Below, one piece after another: positions 23,701-33,964 of a stretch of 64,000 bases of DNA. The position numbers were made by a program, and so were the translations under genes. Every line of letters starts with the position of its first letter. Within the stretch, counting starts at the first letter, position 1. Under the pieces are notes generated by a model. It was not told the DNA's origin. It searched no databases and saw only the letters and a list, made by a program, of their open reading frames with translations. Source of the stretch: Symbiodinium natans (lineage: Eukaryota; Sar; Dinophyceae; Suessiales; Symbiodiniaceae); assembly GCA_905221605.1 (NCBI GenBank), contig CAJNDS010002634.1:10001-74000 (forward strand). Reading direction: 5' to 3'.

Positions 23701-24724
23701 GCCGGGGGGACAACGGGGGGACGACGGGGGGACGACGGAGGGACGACGGGGGGACGACGGCTGTCGCGCCGTCGTCGAGCCGTCGTCGCGTCGTCGTCGC
23801 GCCGTCGTCGCGCCGTCGTCACGCCGTCATAAGGCCGAGTTTAAGCCCAAACTAGGCCTTATTTAGCCCAAACTAGGCCTTATTTCCCGTCATAAGGCCT
23901 AGTTTAAGCCCAAACTAGGCCTTATGACGGCGGGACGACGGCGGGACGACGGCGGGACGACGGCGCGACGACGGCGCGACGACGGCGCGACGACGGCGCG
24001 ACAGCCGTCGTCCCCCCGTCGTCAGCCCGTCGTCGCGCCATCGCACCCTGTCGTTGCGCCGTCGTCACACCGTCGTCGCCCCGTCGCCACCCCGTCGTCG
24101 CGCCATCGTCATCCCATCGTCGCCCCGTCAAAGCCCTGACGTCTAGACCCCTCTAGCTGGACTAGAAACCATACCCCACATATCTCTAGAACTTAGATAA
24201 GTTTTAGGGTTTTAGGGTTTTAGGGTGTCAGGGTTTTAGGGTTTTAGGGTTTTAGGGTTTTAGGGTTTAGGGTTTTTGAGTTTTTAGGGTTTTAGGGTTT
24301 TAGGGTTTTAGGGTTTTAGGGTTTTTAGGGTTTTGGGGTTTTGGGGTTTTAGGGGTTTAGGGTTTTAGGGTTTTAGGGTTTCAGGGGTTTAAGGGTTTTA
24401 GGGTTTTAGGGTTTAGGGTTTATTAGGGTGTAGGGCTTCAGGGCTAAGGGGGGGTTCGGGAGTTGGGGCCTCCCGTGGAAACAAATATTATCTGGGCTTG
24501 CACCCGAAAAGGCATCAGAGAACATGTATCTATTATCTGTTGTCAATCCGCCGGAAAAATGTAGTACAACGTGTTAGATACGATATGCATTAACAAGATA
24601 TTCAGCATGTAACGTATAGTAGTATGTGTGCAAATATGTATTATGCAATATGGCACATTACAGTACTTGCCGCCGCTGCGCCTGCGGCCGCCCCGGCAAG
24701 GGCAAGATTGGATGGGCGTGCCAT
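14784..24724 (-). CDS. rbcL: Form II RuBisCO three-unit polyprotein, gene 2, with two extra introns
   Basis: Same product as gene 1. Exons in transcription order: 24724-24682, 23317-23265, 22580-22539, 22040-21953, 20860-20811, 20352-20273, 20161-19878, 19784-18545, 18433-18150, 18048-16809, 16676-16393, 16291-15243, 15145-15110, 14816-14784 (TGA). They total 4806 nt (1601 residues). The last long exon is cut into 1049 + 36 + 33 nt. These sum to exactly the 1118 nt of the uninterrupted exon in other genes and rebuild [10 protein letters not shown] and [12 protein letters not shown] in frame, so the gene looks intact rather than decayed. Intron I donors are GC, GC, GT; intron II donors are all GC. 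The two linkers differ from other genes (APTKKE and APGKKE for APAKKE). The two GC-donor introns I (18434-18544 and 20162-20272) are nearly identical to each other. Confidence 0.92.
14817..15109 (-). other. Gene-2-specific intron (GC-AG) flanked by 9-bp direct repeat
   Basis: 293 bp interrupting the codons for [12 protein letters not shown] in the last unit. CAGGCGGCG is present at both junctions; removing one copy plus the insert restores the sequence seen in all other units. Donor GC, acceptor AG|G. No other copy of this unit in the window has an intron here. The insert has decayed telomere-like words (GGTTTAGG, GGGTTTA) but no clear terminal inverted repeat. Confidence 0.88.
15146..15242 (-). 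other. Gene-2-specific intron (GA-AG) flanked by 8-bp direct repeat
   Basis: 97 bp interrupting [16 protein letters not shown] is present at both ends. Excision as GA-AG gives GGC TGG AAG GAG AAG CTC, identical in protein to the other units. Short inverted words AGACAT and ATGTCT lie close to the two ends. Unique to gene 2 in this window. Confidence 0.88.
20562..20800. repeat. TTTAGGGG 8-mer array with head-to-head inversion
   Basis: About 18 units of TTTAGGGG, then TTTAGGG, followed at 20744-20786 by CCCTAAA units and again TTTAGGG at 20787-20800, so the orientation flips twice in ~60 bases. Lies in intron 20353-20810 of gene 2, ending about 10 bases from the exon. Confidence 0.88.
20898..21115. 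repeat. TTTAGGG array grading to TTCGGG variants
   Basis: About 12 perfect units followed by degenerate TTTAGGGC/TTCGGG words, in gene 2 intron 20861-21952. A further run is at 21607-21720. Between them, 21116-21600 is A-rich (GAAGAACAAGAA-like) unique sequence. Confidence 0.85.
21806..21945. repeat. TTTAGGG array abutting the Ala-rich leader exon
   Basis: About 19 near-perfect units ending about 8 bases from the exon boundary at 21953, in gene 2 intron 20861-21952. Confidence 0.9.
22055..22188. repeat. TTTGGGG/TTTAGGG array on the other side of the same exon
   Basis: Starts about 14 bases beyond the 5' end of exon 21953-22040, so this small coding exon is sandwiched between two telomere-like arrays. 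Confidence 0.88.
23085..23235. repeat. CCCTAAA/CCCCTAAA array in gene 2 leader intron
   Basis: Mixed 7- and 8-mer units in intron 22581-23264. The same intron holds CT-rich microsatellite at 22590-22715. Confidence 0.85.
23325..23539. repeat. TTTTAGGG 8-mer array (left part)
   Basis: About 20 units dominated by TTTTAGGG, beginning about 8 bases from exon 23265-23317 in gene 2 intron 1. It is interrupted by the foldback element 23540-24200 and resumes at 24201. Confidence 0.88.
23540..24200. mobile_element. 661-bp foldback/MITE-like element with ~24-bp terminal inverted repeats
   Basis: Left end TTATCTAAGTTCTAAAGATA and right end TATCTCTAGAACTTAGATAA are imperfect inverted copies (about 22 of 24 positions match when extended). 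The interior is built from GACGACGG-type repeats on the left and their complements on the right. A perfect hairpin at the centre (ATAAGGCCTAGTTT with its complement, 6-base loop, near 23893-23926) is accompanied by nested inverted repeats. The element sits inside a TTTTAGGG array, so any target duplication (GTTTTAGG on both sides) cannot be told from the array. No transposase; non-autonomous if mobile. Confidence 0.75.
24201..24425. repeat. TTTTAGGG 8-mer array (right part)
   Basis: Continuation of the array at 23325-23539 beyond the foldback element, in gene 2 intron 1 (23318-24681). Confidence 0.88.
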
Positions 24725-25721
24725 CCAAGCGACGGCGGGTGCGGAAAACGAGGGGGGAGAAATGTGTGTTGACCCAGTGCACAGCTGCGGACAGGCCTCA
24801 CCATGCTTTGCAAGAGGACATATTATGAAACATCTGTGATATGAAAGAAGATCGTCGTTACGATGTATCATGTATACTACACGTTAAAGGTGCTGAGAGA
24901 GAGAGAGAGAGTATGTTCTAGTATGTAGCTTATTATCATATGCATTATTCCAAAGAGCCTCGGGCTCTCAGTATGGGTCGATGCGCAGACCGACACGTGT
25001 CCCTGGATGCCCGCCTTTGTCGCGCCATGGCTGCCAATGTCTCAGGAGGCCGAATTTTCCAGGTTGCTCTTTTGAGGCTAGCCCTGGAAGTCCTGCAAGA
25101 CTTGGTGTGGGATAAAATTGGTCTAACATCTGCACCGCACCTGCGACCGCTTGACCAGCAAGTATAGCAACCGTCAATCTTCAACCCCCCCAAACCCTGA
25201 TGGAAGAGGTGCAGTGCAGACCCTAGGGAGAACGACAGACAGGCTTCCCCATCTGCTTGGAGAATGGAAGAGCTAGACCGTGTCCCTGCTACATCAGAAT
25301 GCTTCGTCTTCTGGCACACAATCGAATGGTCTAGCATCGAAATGGGTGGGAACGATGGTCAGGTGCCGAAACAGATTGCCGATCGGATCTGTAGGATCTG
25401 TATACTTCGTGCACAAAACTTGCGGGGCCCTGACACGACGGTAGATCTTTCCATCATTTTTTCTAAAAGCTGCACGGGCCTCGGCTCATGGTGGAGGCTG
25501 CAAGAAAACTCGTCAAAAATGTGGCTTTCCCAAGTAGTGCTGCGTTGCACGCTGCTCATACATGCTCACGAGACAACCTCCACGACTTTGAAACAAGCCA
25601 GCTTGACCTTACAGATCAAGAAGTCAAGTAGAGGAACCTTCAGCCCCCATGGCTCCGTCGCTCACACAACTTGCCAAAAAAAACGTCACAGGTATGGCTA
25701 AACACCATGGCAAGGATCCAC
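24725..25721. other. Spacer between gene 2 start and gene 3 stop
   Basis: About 1 kb of mostly unique sequence with no telomere-like array. It is the presumed gene 2 promoter/5' UTR and gene 3 3' UTR. A diverged copy of the conserved upstream block is at 25051-25080 (CCAGGTTGCTCTTTTGAGGC). CTGCTTGGAGAATGG at about 25253-25267 matches sequence beside the upstream hairpin of gene 3. A GA microsatellite is at 24896-24912. No supported gene. Confidence 0.65.
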
Positions 25722-28700
25722 TCAGGCCTTCTTGGCCCAGTCGAAGCTGGCCGCCTGCACGGACGACTCGCCAGTGTATCCGAGCTTCTCCTTCCAGCCC
25801 GGGTAGATCTGGTCCGCATCCTTCTGGAAGGTCAGGAAGGCACCCTTGATCTCCTCGTGGGTCTTGGCGAACTCGATCACGCCGTCGCTCAGGCTGATGT
25901 TGCCGTACTGTCCGGACTTCCAGGCCTTCCAAGCCTCCTCGCCCTGGCGGCAGGAGACGGCGCCCGGCTTGGGGCCATCCTTGTGGCCGAAGGAGCCACC
26001 GCCGGCGGTCAGGATCACGTTGGAGTGTCCCAGGTTCTCGAAGAAGGCCGGCAGGCGCAGGGCGTTCATGCCGCCAGAGATGATGGGGGTGGTCTGCTTC
26101 ATGCCCTCCCACGGCTGGTGGTAGTAGGGGCCATCGGCCGCGTCGTCCTGCAGCATGAAGGCGATGTTCTTGTCTGAGGCATCGCCCTCCATCTTGCCGA
26201 AGCTCATGGTGCCGGTGTGGATGCCGGACGCGCCGATGACTCGGGAGATCTTGGTGTGCACGAAGGCGGTGTAACCACGCTGGGTCTGGGGGCTAGTCAC
26301 GGATCCATGTCCGGCACGGTGGTAGTGCAGGAACTGTCCTGGGAAGTTGCGGCGGGCGCAAGTCACGGCCGTGCCTCCAGCCACATAGCCGTCCACCAAG
26401 AACGCACAGTTCTCGGACAGAGGTCCGAACTGGGACAGGCAGTACTTGCCGCGGGCAATCATCTCGTTGGGATCATCCGCAGTGATGTTGGCAGAGAAGA
26501 GCTTGCCCACGCCGGTCTCCTTGATGCAGGCCCTCATGGCCTTCACGACCTCTGGGATGACCTCGTTCATCTGGCAGAACACCTGGTTGCCCTGGGGCTC
26601 ATCGTTCTTGATGAAGTCGCCGCCCTGCCAGAATGCGTAGCAGGCCTCGCCGAATGGCTTGGGCTGCAGGCCGAGCTTGGGCTTGATGATGGTGCCCACC
26701 ACGAGGCCACCATTGCTGGTGCCCTTGCCAAGGATACGCCACATGTCCTCCACGTTCACGGCCGGGCCATCGTACAGGCGGAGGAACTCAGGGGGCAGGT
26801 AGAAGTCGTAGATCTTGCCGTACTCGACGTCACCCATGCCTCATCTCAAGCTACTGCAAACGCACAGCACTAACCTCATCAAACCTCAACAGAAAGTCTT
26901 CGATTGCAGACGCATCCTAAACCGAGCGCCAAGCCCTGGTTGTTGCCGATGGATAGGGTCAGGAAGGAGCACATCATGGCGCGGCCATCGATGATGTTGC
27001 GGTCGAACAACAGGTTGGGGTAGGCGATCTTCATCTCCTCGCTGTCAGGGTCGATGTAGTACACCAGGGCATCCACGGACTTCGTGAAGTCGTCAGTGGT
27101 GCACACGTTCACGTTGGTGCCCGTGGAGGACTCGGCTGCGAAGTGGGCCGCGGTGGCCAGGTAGTCGTACCCTGCCTTCGGCTTCATGATGTACGCCACC
27201 AGCACGTGCTTGCCGTTCCTTAAGATTAGCCGCCTACTCCACAGAACCAATACCCTTCAAACCCAAGCAAATAGAAGAAAGACGGCATGGGTGACTCACA
27301 ACACGTGCGTGCTTGCAACGTGCCTGTTGCATCTATGAGCTGAGTCACTTGATGAGAGTCGCCTCATCCAGGGAAAGGTCCGCATAGCGGCTGGACTGGT
27401 CAAGGGCCTTGCGCGAGACGCTGCTCTCCTTCTTGGCCGGGGCCACGCTGGCACCCACGAAGGCGGCGGCGGAGGCTTTCTTGGCCCAGTCGAAGCTGGC
27501 CGCCTGCACGGACGACTCACCGGTGTAGCCGAGCTTCTCCTTCCAGCCCGGGTAGATCTGGTCCGCATCCTTCTGGAACGTGAGGAAGGCACCCTTGATC
27601 TCCTCGTGGGTCTTGGCGAACTCGATCACGCCATCGCTCAGGCTGATGTTGCCGTACTGTCCGGACTTCCAGGCCTTCCAGGCCTCCTCACCCTGTCGGC
27701 AGGAGACGGCACCCGGCTTGGGGCCATCCTTGTGGCCGAAGGAGCCGCCACCGGCGGTCAGGATCACGTTGGAGTGTCCCAGGTTCTCGAAGAAGGCCGG
27801 CAGTCGCAGGGCGTTCATGCCGCCAGAGATGATGGGGGTGGTCTGCTTCATGCCCTCCCACGGCTGGTGGTAATAGGGGCCATCGGCCGCGTCATCCTGC
27901 AGCATGAAGGCGATGTTCTTGTCGGAGGCATCGCCCTCCATCTTGCCGAAGCTCATGGTGCCGGTGTGGATGCCGGATGCACCGATGACTCGGGAGATCT
28001 TGGTGTGCACGAAGGCGGTGTAACCACGCTGGGTCTGGGGGCTAGTCACGGATCCATGTCCGGCACGGTGGTAGTGCAGGAACTGTCCTGGGAAGTTGCG
28101 GCGGGCGCAAGTCACGGCCGTGCCTCCAGCCACATAGCCGTCCACCAAGAACGCGCAGTTCTCGGACAGAGGTCCGAACTGGGACAGGCAGTACTTGCCG
28201 CGGGCAATCATCTCGTTGGGATCATCCGCGGTGATGTTGGCAGAGAAGAGCTTGCCCACGCCGGTCTCCTTGATGCAGGCCCTCATGGCCTTCACAACCT
28301 CTGGGATGACCTCGTTCATCTGGCAGAACACCTGGTTGCCCTGGGGCTCATCGTTCTTGATGAAGTCGCCACCCTGCCAGAATGCGTAGCAGGCCTCGCC
28401 GAATGGCTTGGGCTGCAGGCCGAGCTTGGGCTTGATGATGGTGCCCACCACGAGGCCACCATTGCTGGTGCCCTTGCCCAGGATGCGCCACATGTCCTCC
28501 ACGTTCACGGCCGGGCCGTCGTACAGGCGGAGGAACTCAGGGGGCAGGTAGAAGTCGTAGATCTTGCCGTACTCGACGTCACCCATACCTCATCTCAAGC
28601 TACTGCAAACACACAACACAAATCTCAACAGAAAGTCTACGATTTCAGACGGCATCCTAAACCGAGCGCCAAGCCCTGGTTGTTGCCGATGGATAGGGTC

Positions 28701-31700
28701 AGGAAGGAGCACATCATGGCGCGGCCATCGATGATGTTGCGGTCAAACAACAGGTTGGGGTAGGCGATCTTCATCTCCTCGCTGTCGGGGTCGATGTAGT
28801 ACACCAGGGCATCCACGGACTTCGTGAAGTCGTCAGTGGTGCACACGTTCACGTTGGTGCCCGTGGAGGACTCGGCTGCGAAGTGGGCCGCGGTGGCCAG
28901 GTAGTCGTACCCTGCCTTCGGCTTCATGATGTACGCCACCAGCACGTGCTTGCCGTTCCTTAAGATTAGCCGCCTACTCCACAGAACCAATACCCTTCAA
29001 ACCCAAGCAAATAAAAGAAAGACGGCATGGGTGACTCACAACACGTGCGTGCTTGCAACGTGCCTGTTGCATCTATGAGCTGAGTCACTTGATGAGAGTC
29101 GCCTCATCCAGGGAAAGGTCCGCATAGCGGCTGGACTGGTCAAGGGCCTTGCGCGAGACGCTGCTCTCCTTCTTGGCCGGGGCCACGCTGGCACCCACGA
29201 AGGCGGCGGCGGAGGCTTTCTTGGCCCAGTCGAAGCTGGCCGCCTGCACGGACGACTCACCGGTGTAGCCGAGCTTCTCCTTCCAGCCCGGGTAGATCTG
29301 GTCCGCATCCTTCTGGAAGGTCAGGAAGGCACCCTTGATCTCCTCGTGGGTCTTGGCGAACTCGATCACGCCATCGCTCAGGCTGATGTTGCCGTACTGT
29401 CCGGACTTCCAGGCCTTCCAGGCCTCCTCACCCTGTCGGCAGGAGACGGCACCCGGCTTGGGGCCATCCTTGTGGCCGAAGGAGCCGCCACCGGCGGTCA
29501 GGATCACGTTGGAGTGTCCCAGGTTCTCGAAGAAGGCCGGCAGTCGCAGGGCGTTCATGCCGCCAGAGATGATGGGGGTGGTCTGCTTCATGCCCTCCCA
29601 CGGCTGGTGGTAATAGGGGCCATCGGCCGCGTCATCCTGCAGCATGAAGGCGATGTTCTTGTCGGAGGCATCGCCCTCCATCTTGCCGAAGCTCATGGTG
29701 CCGGTGTGGATGCCGGATGCACCGATGACTCGGGAGATCTTGGTGTGCACGAAGGCGGTGTAACCACGCTGGGTCTGGGGGCTAGTCACGGATCCATGTC
29801 CGGCACGGTGGTAGTGCAGGAACTGCCCTGGGAAGTTGCGGCGGGCGCAAGTCACGGCCGTGCCTCCAGCCACATAGCCGTCCACCAAGAACGCGCAGTT
29901 CTCGGACAGAGGACCGAACTGGGACAGGCAGTACTTGCCGCGGGCAATCATCTCGTTGGGATCATCCGCGGTGATGTTGGCAGAGAAGAGCTTGCCCACG
30001 CCGGTCTCCTTGATGCACGCCCTCATGGCCTTCACGACCTCTGGGATGACCTCGTTCATCTGGCAGAACACCTGGTTGCCCTGGGGCTCATCGTTCTTGA
30101 TGAAGTCGCCGCCCTGCCAGAACGCGTAGCAGGCCTCGCCGAATGGCTTGGGCTGCAGGCCGAGCTTGGGCTTGATAATGGTGCCCACCACGAGGCCACC
30201 GTTGCTGGTGCCCTTGCCCAGGATGCGCCACATGTCCTCCACGTTCACGGCCGGGCCGTCGTACAGGCGGAGGAACTCAGGAGGCAGGTAGAAGTCGTAG
30301 ATCTTGCCGTACTCGACGTCACCCATGCCTCATCTCAAGCTACTGCAAACACACAGCACAAATCTCAACAGAAAGTCTACGATTTCAGACGGCATCCTAA
30401 ACCGAGCGCCAAGCCCTGGTTGTTGCCGATGGATAAGGTCAGGAAGGAGCACATCATGGCGCGGCCATCGATGATGTTGCGGTCAAACAACAGGTTGGGG
30501 TAGGCGATCTTCATCTCCTCGCTGTCGGGGTCGATGTAGTACACCAGGGCATCCACGGACTTCGTGAAGTCGTCAGTGGTGCACACGTTCACGTTGGTGC
30601 CCGTGGAGGACTCGGCTGCGAAGTGGGCCGCAGTGGCCAGGTAGTCGTACCCTGCCTTCGGCTTCATGATGTACGCCACCAGCACATGCTTGCCGTTCCT
30701 TACAGAGAAGCAAGCAGCAAGCACGCACAAGCACAAACAAGAACAATTGACAGAGGGAGAGCGAATACGACAGTATGCTGGGCTAAGCATACTACGGCAG
30801 CGCAAAACTTGCAGCTGGGTGTCTTGATCAGGGTCGCTTCGTCCAAGGACAGGTCTGCATAGCGGCTGGATTGGTCAAGGGCCTTGCGTGTCACCCGGCT
30901 GTCCTGGACGACAAGTGCACAAAGCAGAAGCTGGCAGCACTAAACCCTAAACCCTAAACCTGGGGCTTTAAGGGCCCTGGGATCCAGAAGTCCTTCACCG
31001 GCACCACTGTGGTAGGAAGCACAGAGCTTCGTGTCTGGCGTCCTTGCACTTAAGGTCGATCGAAATTGAAACCCTGGAAGATACAAAAAAACAAAAACAT
31101 CGGGGTGTCCGGGTTCCTGCTGTTCCTCTACGGGTTCAACTGTCGGGAAGATACTCATACCCAAAAAGGGCCTACAGTCTACGCCAAGCCAGCCCCCACC
31201 CCCCACCCCCAAACCCCATCCCCCCCCCCACTTTCATTTGTAGGAGATCCCTGAGACCCCAAGAAAGCTTAGGTTCCATGATGCTCGTGGTTCGGGGCTT
31301 AGGGCTTTGGGACAGTCGGGTGTGTGATTTTTGGGTTTTTCTTTTGGGTTTGGGCTTGAAAGGCTTATGTTTCAGGTTCTCTTCAGGGTGCGCATGGCTC
31401 AGTGACGCCGCGATCCAGAGCAGCCGTGGGCCCACTACCGGACGACGACCGACGTTTCCAGCCACGAACTTCGCAGCCTCACACCACCATCTGCATCCAA
31501 GTCGGCGAAGCCCAAGCACAAAGCACACAGGGGCAGGCCCCATGCTACCTGCCATTGGGACAGCCAGACCTGCCCTTGGCCCGAAAGCCCACATTCAACC
31601 CGAGAATCCTCAGCTCTTTCCCAACATTTGGACTTGAGAGCTCCTCAGACTCGTTCCAATCATCTGTCACCGGGGTTGCAGAAGCCAACCGAAAAGCTGC

Positions 31701-33954
31701 TTGCCCAATTGGCTACACATAATCACATAAGCAACCTCAGCCCGCAGAGTGCGTCCTCTGCTCCAGACGAAGTCTTCTTGCTATGCAGTGTTCAGGCTTT
31801 AGAGGGCTTCAGGTTTTGCTTAGATGCCTGGACTAGAGCCCGAGAGCGCTGCTGTAAAGGAGTTCAGAGCCATTCAGAGTCGAGGGCTTGGGCCTTAGGC
31901 TGAACAAAGGCCCCAAGCTCTAGAACCCCAAAAGCTTGATGTGGCTTAAGGGTTCATCCCTGCTTAACCATACATCTTGAATCGCAGAGGCTCCAGGGCT
32001 GATACGTACCTGGAGGTTGGGTCTTGGGTTTAGGGCCTAGGGTTTCGCAATTAGGGTTTAGGGTTTAGGGTTTAGGGTTTAGGGTTTAGGGTTTAGGGTT
32101 TAGGGTTTGGGGTTTAGGGTTTGGGGTTTAGGGTTTAGGGTTTAGGGTATCACCCTCAACCGTCAACGGCCCGCTGCCTGGGCGGCCAGAGGCCACAGCG
32201 GCCGCAGCAACGGCACCGCCAGCGGCCAAGGCCTGGGCTTGGCTTGGGGATGTTCCCCCTATCAAGGGGTTTGGGGTTTAGGGTTTGGGGTTTGGGGTTT
32301 AGGGTTTAGGGTTTAGGGTTTAGGGTTTAGGGTTTAGGGTTTAGGGTTTGGGGTTTGGGGTTTAGGGTTTAGGGATGTTCACCCTTAGACTAAAAGCTCC
32401 TTGATAGGGATTCTACCAGAGGTGGGGGGGAGTACTGGAATCCCTACTAAGGACTGTTAGTATAAGGGGGGAACATCCCAACGCACGGGTGTTGCCTCAG
32501 CATCCGCCTCGGGCTTGGGTTTCTGTCGCTTAGGCCGACGAGTCTTGCCCAAGGAGGGCAATCGAGCGCTGGCCTAAAGCCCGGGCGCAGACGGTTTGGA
32601 GCAGCCTTAGGGTTGTTAGGGCCCCACAATAGGTTTTAGGTTTAGGGTTCAGGGCCCTAAACCCTAAACCCTAAACTCTAAACCCTACACCCTAAACCCT
32701 AAACCCTAAACCCTAACCCCAAAGCCCCAAAACCCCCAAACATTCCCAGCCGAGGCACGGCAAAGGAGGAGCTGCCGGAGCTTGCGCTCTGCGCCTCGCA
32801 AAGCTTCAAATGATGGAGTTGCCAGAGGCGAGTTGGGGCTTAGGGTTTAGGGTTTAGGGTTTAGGGTTTAGGGTTTAGGGTTTAGGGTTTAGGGTTCAGG
32901 ACTTAGGCACACAGCACACGCTCAGGGCACAGACCGCTGAAACCCAAAGCAGGACGTGGGGCCCCAAAAAAGGAAGAGCACCCCCGCAAACCCCTCAGAG
33001 TTCCACCACCTACCTCCGAACATCACATGTTCTCATGTTTCCTACACTCTGACATACTATCGCATATGGACGTCTTGCACTTTTTGTGGCATTCTGTCGT
33101 ACATGCGCCTCGGCCCGCTACCCGTTTACAGAAAGCGGGGCGATCCCTTTGTGGGGCCGAGGGACCGGAGGCCAAAAGTCCCTAACTGAAACTGACGGGC
33201 CGGGGCCCCGCGGCGTTTACAGTTACGCATCAGAGGGCAGGAAATGGTTTCCGACGGTTTCCGCGAAGCCCTCAACCTTCAACGCCAAGTCCAAGCCTGC
33301 GTCTGCGCTAGGGAGGTGCCACGGAGGCCCGGCGCACTCGCCTGCGTTTGCGAGCTCTCGACCCCACCCCAGTGGGGGGGGGGGAGGGTGATAAGAATCA
33401 TACAGCTACTAGTTTACAAGTATCGACAAATCAGGGTCGCGATCCTATGCTGTAGTTCTGTTGGCAGCGACGCCTCCCGCGGCGCCGCAACGAAGGCATC
33501 GGCGGTAGAACCCAGCAGCGCGAGTCCGCCTGTCTCTAAGAGGTCCGTAAGGGCTTAGGGTTCAGGGCTATAGCGGCTCACTTCGCGGCGTGGTCTAGAG
33601 GTCTAGTGCCCACTTGACTGCATGCGGATGTGCATCTCGCGCCGAAATTTTAAGGCACTTGCCAGTGTCTGCGCGAAGTTTCCGGCTCGCTTGGGGGGAC
33701 TTTGGTTGTTCAGGGTCTAGGTTCAGGGCTTCTAGGGAGATGCGGTTCAGGGCTTGGGGTTCATTGGTCCCCAGCATTCTGGGTGTTGATCAAGGGCGTT
33801 TCGCACATGGCATACTTGGGCTTCGGTGAACTCTCAACCCCAAAAACCCCTTCAACAACGTTCTTTCTTGCCCCTGCAGAACAAATCTCAACTGCCGGTT
33901 TGATCGGCCTGCGGCCGCCCCAGCAAGGGCCAGGTTGGATGGGCGCTGAGCCAT
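25722..33954 (-). CDS. rbcL: Form II RuBisCO three-unit polyprotein, gene 3
   Basis: Same product as gene 1. Exons in transcription order: 33954-33909, 33529-33474, 33341-33297, 32794-32762, 32232-32178, 31042-30993, 30903-30824, 30698-30415, 30328-29089, 28958-28675, 28588-27349, 27218-26935, 26839-25722 (TGA). They total 4815 nt (1604 residues). All three intron II donors are GC (GGGCTTGGCG); intron I donors are GA for the first and GT for the other two. Introns I of units 2 and 3 (28959-29088 and 27219-27348) are nearly identical over 130 bp, pointing to recent duplication or conversion of a whole unit inside the gene. The first intron I (30699-30823) is unrelated to those two and instead resembles the first intron I of genes 4 and 5. 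Confidence 0.93.
32053..32148. repeat. TTTAGGG array in gene 3 leader intron
   Basis: About 13 units in intron 31043-32177, about 29 bases from exon 32178-32232. Confidence 0.9.
32270..32371. repeat. TTTAGGG/TTTGGGG array in gene 3 leader intron
   Basis: About 14 units in intron 32233-32761, running directly into the inverted-repeat element at 32372. Confidence 0.9.
32372..32479. mobile_element. ~108-bp MITE-like inverted-repeat element, copy 1
   Basis: Starts GGGATGTTCACCCTTAGACT and ends with an inverted counterpart AGTATAAGGGGGGAACATCC. The two arms stay complementary, with scattered mismatches, for about 45 bases each, including TAGGGATTC against GAATCCCTA. A related element lies at 57997-58095. 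Inside the gene 3 intron 32233-32761. No coding capacity. Confidence 0.7.
32838..32896. repeat. TTTAGGG array in gene 3 leader intron
   Basis: About eight units in intron 32795-33296. A CCCTAAA run at 32655-32710 lies across the 33-nt exon 32762-32794. Confidence 0.88.
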
Positions 33955-33964
33955 AGCGAGGCGC

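Larger units (their letters stand above)
20273..24724 (-). other. Gene 2 plastid-targeting leader exons
   Basis: [14 protein letters not shown] (24724-24682; one residue shorter than elsewhere), [18 protein letters not shown] (23317-23265), [14 protein letters not shown] (22580-22539), [17 protein letters not shown] plus Ala-rich tail to GRP (22040-21953, unsplit), [16 protein letters not shown] (20860-20811), [14 protein letters not shown] (20352-20273). Donors are GC four times, then GA (20810), with the unit-1 intron I following. The intervening introns total about 4 kb and consist largely of telomere-like arrays. Confidence 0.78.
30824..33954 (-). other. Gene 3 plastid-targeting leader exons
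   Basis: [15 protein letters not shown] (33954-33909), [19 protein letters not shown] (33529-33474), [15 protein letters not shown] (33341-33297), [11 protein letters not shown] (32794-32762), [18 protein letters not shown] (32232-32178), [16 protein letters not shown] (31042-30993), [14 protein letters not shown] (30903-30824). The 29 residues that form one exon in genes 1 and 2 are here 11 + 18 residues on two exons. Donors are five GC and one GA (30992). The predicted signal peptide would end at ADA before FVAAP. Confidence 0.8.

Noticed and set aside
23544-24139. Arg/Asp-rich open frames in the GACGACGG region on both strands
   Set aside because: Low-complexity translation of a tandem repeat inside a foldback element in an intron.
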